26,648 nt of DNA, from positions 1 through 26,648 of the forward strand of contig CAMPJI010000031.1 in NCBI GenBank assembly GCA_946886865.1, in the 5' to 3' direction. A program made the position numbers and the translations under genes. Source of the DNA: an uncultured Lysobacterales bacterium (GTDB lineage Bacteria; Pseudomonadota; Gammaproteobacteria; Xanthomonadales; Xanthomonadaceae). This document shows positions 22,339-26,648 of the stretch, one piece after another. Positions within the stretch are counted from its first letter, which is position 1; each line of letters begins with the position of its first letter. A model generated the notes under the pieces. It worked only from the letters and a program-made list of their open reading frames with translations, did no database searches and was not told the origin of the DNA.

Positions 22339-23871
22339 TCAGGCCGCGTCGACCGGGGGCGGGAGCGCCGGCAGCGTGATGACGAACTCGACGCCCCGAC
22401 CCGGCTCGCCGGTGCTGAACGCGCCGATGCTGCCGCCGTGCTGCTGCACCATCTGGTGGACCAGGCTGAGGCCGATGCCCAGCCCGCCGTGGGCGCGCGA
22501 CGGCGGGTGTTCGTCCTGTGCGAACAGCTTGAACACGTACGACAGGTTCTCCGGCGCGATGCCCGGGCCGGTGTCGGCCACGGACAGTTCGACCGTGTCC
22601 GCGGTGCGATGCAGACCGATCGTGATGCGCCCCCCGTCGGGCGTGAACTTCACCGCGTTGTGCAGCAGGTTGCTGAGCACCTGCACCAGACGCACGCGGT
22701 CCCCGCTGACCCACAGCGGCGTGCCGTCCAGCTCCAGCACCAGGGTGTGGGCGCGGCTGACGATCGCCGGCGCGTGGGCTTCCACCGCCTCGTGCACCAC
22801 CGGTTGCAGGGCGACGGGCTGCATGTCCAGGTGCACCTTGCCGCTGACGATACGGCCGACGTCCAGCAGGTCGTCCACCAGGCGGCACAGGTGGCTGACC
22901 TGGCGGCCGAGGATGTCGCGGGTCTGCCGCATGGCCTCGGTGGGCGTCTCTTCCATCTTCATGATGGCGACGGCATTGGCGATGGGCGCCAGCGGGTTGC
23001 GCAGCTCGTGCCCGAGCATCGCCAGGAACTGGTGCAGGTGGCGCTCCTGCTGCTCCAGGGTGTCGATACGCCGCTGGCTGGTCATGTCGCGGGTGACCTT
23101 GGCGTACCCGTAGTGGCGGCCCGCCTCGTCGTACAGCGGGGTGATCACCACATTGGCCCAGAAGCGGCTGCCGTCCTTGCGCAGGCGCCAGCCGACGTCC
23201 TCGAAACGGCCGTCTTGCAGGGCCATCTTCAACTCGTGCGCCGGCCAGTCGCGGTCGAGCTGCTCCTGCGGGTAGAAGATCGAGAAGTGGCGGCCGAGGA
23301 TCTCCTCGGCGGTGTAGCCCTTGTTGAGCTGCGCGCCGAGGTTCCAGCTGGCGATGCGGCCTTCCGTGTCGAGCATGAAGATGGCGTAGTCGCGCACGCC
23401 CTCGACCATCAGCCGGAAACGCTCTTCGGACTGGCGCAGCAGCTCCTCGTGTTCACGGCGCTCGGTGAGGTCGCGCGTGACCTTGGTAAAGCCGCGATGC
23501 ACGCCGTGCGCGTCGAACAGCGCCGTGACCACCACGCTCGCCCAGAAGCGGCCGCCGTCCTTGCGCAGGCGCCAGCCCTCGTCCTCGATGCGGCCGTGGG
23601 CCAGGGCCTCACGCAGCAGGCGTTCGGGCACGCTGGCGGTCATCTGCTCGGGCGGATAGAACAGGCGGAAGTGGCGGCCGATGACGTCCGCCGGTTCGTA
23701 GCCCTTCAGCCGCCGGGCGCCCGCGTTCCAGGAGCGGATGCAGCCATCGGGGTCGAGCATGAAGATGGCGTAGTCGCGCACCGATTCCACCATCAGGCGG
23801 TAGTCGGCATCGGACATGGGCGCCGGCACCGCGCGTGCGGTGTCCAGGCCGGTGGCGCGCGGTTCGGACAC
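22339..23871 (-). CDS. Soluble tandem-PAS sensor histidine kinase (orphan)
   Basis: About 510 residues and no membrane segment. Two PAS domains with PAC motifs (about residues 27-140 and 153-265) are similar copies of each other (VRDYAIFMLD, SWN.GA, IGRHF..FYP.EQ, GWRLRKDG.RFWA.VV). The kinase core follows: LGHELRNPLAPI with His288, N-box LLHNAVKFTPDGG, G1 DTGPGIAP and G2 GGLGIGLSLV. There is no receiver domain and no regulator gene next to it, so its partner is elsewhere. The start chosen is GTG at 23871 because GAGGGGAATAGAC directly precedes it; a GTG nine codons further upstream and an ATG 18 codons downstream lack ribosome sites. The PAS pair suggests sensing of a cytoplasmic ligand, redox state or light-type cofactor, but no cofactor residues can be named. 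Confidence 0.9.
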   Translation of the reverse strand: MSEPRATGLDTARAVPAPMSDADYRLMVESVRDYAIFMLDPDGCIRSWNAGARRLKGYEPADVIGRHFRLFYPPEQMTASVPERLLREALAHGRIEDEGWRLRKDGGRFWASVVVTALFDAHGVHRGFTKVTRDLTERREHEELLRQSEERFRLMVEGVRDYAIFMLDTEGRIASWNLGAQLNKGYTAEEILGRHFSIFYPQEQLDRDWPAHELKMALQDGRFEDVGWRLRKDGSRFWANVVITPLYDEAGRHYGYAKVTRDMTSQRRIDTLEQQERHLHQFLAMLGHELRNPLAPIANAVAIMKMEETPTEAMRQTRDILGRQVSHLCRLVDDLLDVGRIVSGKVHLDMQPVALQPVVHEAVEAHAPAIVSRAHTLVLELDGTPLWVSGDRVRLVQVLSNLLHNAVKFTPDGGRITIGLHRTADTVELSVADTGPGIAPENLSYVFKLFAQDEHPPSRAHGGLGIGLSLVHQMVQQHGGSIGAFSTGEPGRGVEFVITLPALPPPVDAA

Positions 23872-23948
23872 GTCTATTCCCCTCGGGCAGGGCGGCACGG
23901 TAGCGCGTTGCCGATGCGGTGGGAAACGATGCGACCGCCTCGCGTGGG

Positions 23949-24410
23949 TCAGAGCAGCTCGACGATGCGCGGCTGAAGCCCGCCGTCCTCCACGAGGATC
24001 TCGGCGGCGGTCACGGGCAACGTGAAGCGGCGCGGGCCGGCGCTGCCGGGGTTGAGGTGAAGCACGCGGCCGACGTACCGGATCCCCGGTGCGTGGGAGT
24101 GGCCGGCGATCACCGCGTGCACGCCGGCGGCCGCGGGGTCGATCGCAAGATGCTTGAGGTCGTGCACGACATGCAGGTGGACGCCGCCGAGCGTCACCGA
24201 TGCCGTGTCCGGAAAGGCGTCGGCCCAGGCGCCGGTATCGACGTTGCCGCGGATGGCGGTGACGGGCGCCAGCGCCGTGAGCGCGTCGATGACCCCGGCC
24301 GCCCCGATGTCGCCGGCGTGGACGATGCGGTCGCTGCCCCGCAGGAACTCGACGGCCTCCGGACGCAGGAGGCCGTGGGTATCGGAGACGACACCGATGC
24401 GCAACGGCAC
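23949..24410 (-). CDS. YfcE/MJ0936-type metallophosphoesterase
   Basis: A 153-residue cytoplasmic phosphoesterase. The metal-binding motifs are in order: SDTHG (about 9-13), HAGDIG (about 31-36), GNVD (about 55-58), HD (about 83-84) and GHSHAPG (about 103-109), followed by LNPGSAGPRR, typical of the YfcE/MJ0936 group. Members hydrolyse phosphodiesters with Mn or Ni; physiological substrates are mostly unknown. The natural N-terminus MPLRIGVVSDTHG uses a GTG at 24410 with no ribosome site, 20 bases after the lipocalin stop, so translation is probably coupled to the lipocalin gene. Length fits the archaeal-type shorter family. Confidence 0.9.
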   Translation of the reverse strand: MPLRIGVVSDTHGLLRPEAVEFLRGSDRIVHAGDIGAAGVIDALTALAPVTAIRGNVDTGAWADAFPDTASVTLGGVHLHVVHDLKHLAIDPAAAGVHAVIAGHSHAPGIRYVGRVLHLNPGSAGPRRFTLPVTAAEILVEDGGLQPRIVELL

Positions 24411-24430
24411 GGCGCGAAGCCCGGGGACCG

Positions 24431-24964
24431 TCAGTCCAGCGGCGCGGCCATCACCAGGTCGTCGACCGGGTAACCGCGGCGGCGGGCGCCGTCCTTGAGC
24501 CGCTGGAACAGCGCCTGGTCCATGGTCGGGCGGCGCGACAGGATCCACAGGTATTTCCTGCTGGGCCCGCCGACGACGGCCCACTGGTAGTCGGGGTCCA
24601 GGTCGATCACCCAGTAGTCCGCCCACACCATCGGCACCCACGACAGCCATTCGGGGGCGAAACGGACCTGCAACGCGCCATCAAGGCCCTCCACCGGACG
24701 CGCGACGCCGGTGGACTCGTCCATCTCGCCGCTCTTGGTACGGCACGCGTTGCGTACGCCGACGGTGCCATCGGCATTGACGGTGTACGTGGCGGTGATG
24801 GTGTCCACGCACTTGCGCTGGAAGAACATCGGCAGGTGCGCGATCTCATGCCAGGTGCCGGCGTAGCGCTGCAGGTCGAGCGAGCCGACGGGCTGGTTGG
24901 CCAGTGCGGGGGCGCTGGCGGCCGACGCGGCCATGGCCAGGGTGATGAGCGCGGACTTGAGCAT
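24431..24964 (-). CDS. Bacterial lipocalin (Blc-like), non-lipidated
   Basis: A 177-residue protein with a signal peptide ending PALA-NQ. The lipocalin signature YAGTWHEIAHLPMFFQRKC is at about residues 34-52, and the later strand motif DYWVIDLDPDYQWAVVGGPS followed by KYLWILSRRP is typical of Blc. E. coli Blc is an outer-membrane lipoprotein; here there is no lipobox cysteine, so it should be soluble in the periplasm. Two cysteines (about 52 and 74) could form the usual disulfide. Family members bind lysophospholipids or fatty acids and help envelope maintenance. It is the first gene of a pair with the metallophosphoesterase. No clear ribosome site precedes the ATG. Confidence 0.92.
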   Translation of the reverse strand: MLKSALITLAMAASAASAPALANQPVGSLDLQRYAGTWHEIAHLPMFFQRKCVDTITATYTVNADGTVGVRNACRTKSGEMDESTGVARPVEGLDGALQVRFAPEWLSWVPMVWADYWVIDLDPDYQWAVVGGPSRKYLWILSRRPTMDQALFQRLKDGARRRGYPVDDLVMAAPLD

Positions 24965-25044
24965 GGGGGGATGCCCGGGGAAAAGGGGCGCGCAGGATGC
25001 GATGGGCGGCGTGACCGGGCGGTGGAGCCGGCGTGCCGCCCTCC

Positions 25045-25070
25045 TTGCAGGAGCGGCTCTAACCGCGATC
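25045..25070 (+). repeat. Degenerate REP-like palindrome
   Basis: TTGCAGGAGCGG-CTCTAA-CCGCGATC in plus orientation. Head and loop have diverged from the consensus but the GGAGCGG...CCGCGAT frame is kept. Confidence 0.7.
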
Positions 25071-25118
25071 GGTTCCTCCCCCGGGTCCCTCCCTTGCGCG
25101 GCGCCAGTCGCAGGATCT

Positions 25119-25189
25119 TGTAGGAGCGACGTGAGTCGCGATTCGTGGGCGGTCGAAGCTGCGCGGTCGCGACTCACGTCGCTCCTACA
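25119..25189. repeat. Inverted REP pair (BIME-like), GTGA-loop variant
   Basis: A 23-base element at 25119-25141 (TGTAGGAGCGAC-GTGA-GTCGCGA) and its perfect inverse at 25167-25189, with a 25-base spacer. Each arm is itself a small hairpin, and together they can form one long stem. Such head-out pairs are the usual mobile unit of REP families. Confidence 0.92.
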
Positions 25190-25240
25190 GGAGGCATGAG
25201 GGACGTGCGAAGTGGGGTCGCCGGTCCGGGTGGGGTGTTG

Positions 25241-25264
25241 ATCGCGGCTGAAGCCGCTCCTGCA
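25241..25264 (-). repeat. REP-like palindrome, TTCA variant
   Basis: Minus-strand GCAGGAGCGGC-TTCA-GCCGCGA, located 14 bases from the distal end of the purA terminator. Confidence 0.8.
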
Positions 25265-25277
25265 GGAGGCGGGTCTG

Positions 25278-25312
25278 AAAAAAAGAGGAAAGGCCGCCCG
25301 GAGGCGGCCTTT
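25278..25312 (-). terminator. Intrinsic terminator of purA
   Basis: On the minus strand AAAGGCCGCC pairs with GGCGGCCTTT across a 4-base loop, followed after CCTC by seven T residues. It lies about 40-70 bases beyond the purA stop. The four bases between stem and T-run are slightly unusual. Confidence 0.88.
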
Positions 25313-25350
25313 CGCTGGTGCGGGGTGCGGCGCGGGTCAGGTCGCGCGCA

Positions 25351-26646
<1,296 letters not shown>

Positions 26647-26648
26647 CT

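Larger units (their letters stand above)
24965..25350. other. REP-rich gap between lipocalin and purA
   Basis: About 385 bases holding four REP elements of both variants (25045, 25119, 25167, 25241) and the purA terminator (25278-25312). No gene is supported. Confidence 0.6.

Noticed and set aside
20425..23976. Plus-strand open frame of about 1180 codons
   Set aside because: It runs antisense through two unmistakable genes (GGDEF cyclase and PAS kinase) and across REP elements; no ribosome site or domain.

Overview
The window is about 70% GC. Its gene content points to a free-living, motile gammaproteobacterium of the Xanthomonadaceae/Lysobacteraceae (Lysobacter, Luteimonas or Stenotrophomonas-like). 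The best taxonomic clues are at least eleven short GTAG-headed palindromes of the REP/SMAG type, a typical purA, and a lineage-typical mix of small envelope lipoproteins, a TonB-like lipoprotein, a hemerythrin and several c-di-GMP and histidine kinase proteins. The genus is an inference. No rRNA, tRNA, CRISPR array, transposase or prophage was seen.

Layout. Positions 1-2.5 kb hold four small minus-strand genes: an L,D-transpeptidase-like YkuD protein, an Lpp-like lipoprotein, a PepSY-like periplasmic protein with a clear terminator, and a zinc-ribbon protein. At 2.98-5.84 kb a CHAD-domain gene diverges from an EAL-CBS-GGDEF gene. A TonB C-terminal lipoprotein follows on the minus strand. After a roughly 740-bp stretch with no supported gene comes a compact seven-gene minus-strand operon (14077 down to 7669): thermostable-hemolysin-family protein, AMP-dependent ligase, heme-oxygenase-like diiron protein, SDR, TPR protein, OmpR-type response regulator and QseC/PmrB-type histidine kinase. 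From 14.2 to 19.6 kb lies a 1794-residue autotransporter built of Ig and FN3 repeats. Then come a hemerythrin gene (+), a membrane diguanylate cyclase (-), a tandem-PAS histidine kinase (-), a metallophosphoesterase and lipocalin pair (-), a REP-rich gap and purA (-).

The most interesting system is the seven-gene operon. Six of its junctions are overlaps or very short gaps. Directly upstream of the first gene are four 7-bp repeats at an exact 11-bp period (14102-14141), the spacing expected for an OmpR/PhoB-family regulator, and the operon encodes such a regulator. The four enzymes (a GNAT/LuxI-like fold by family knowledge, an adenylating ligase, a diiron oxygenase-like protein with a full ligand set, and an SDR) look like a small pathway that builds an acyl-derived small molecule. 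The two-component system may sense the product or its consequence and control the operon. The product is unknown to me and this function is inference.

A second theme is flagellar and c-di-GMP coupling. The EAL-CBS-GGDEF gene and the membrane GGDEF gene are each preceded by a sequence close to the sigma-28 (FliA) consensus with correct spacing, 20-35 bases upstream of the start codon. Enzymes that break down and make c-di-GMP may therefore be expressed together as late flagellar genes.
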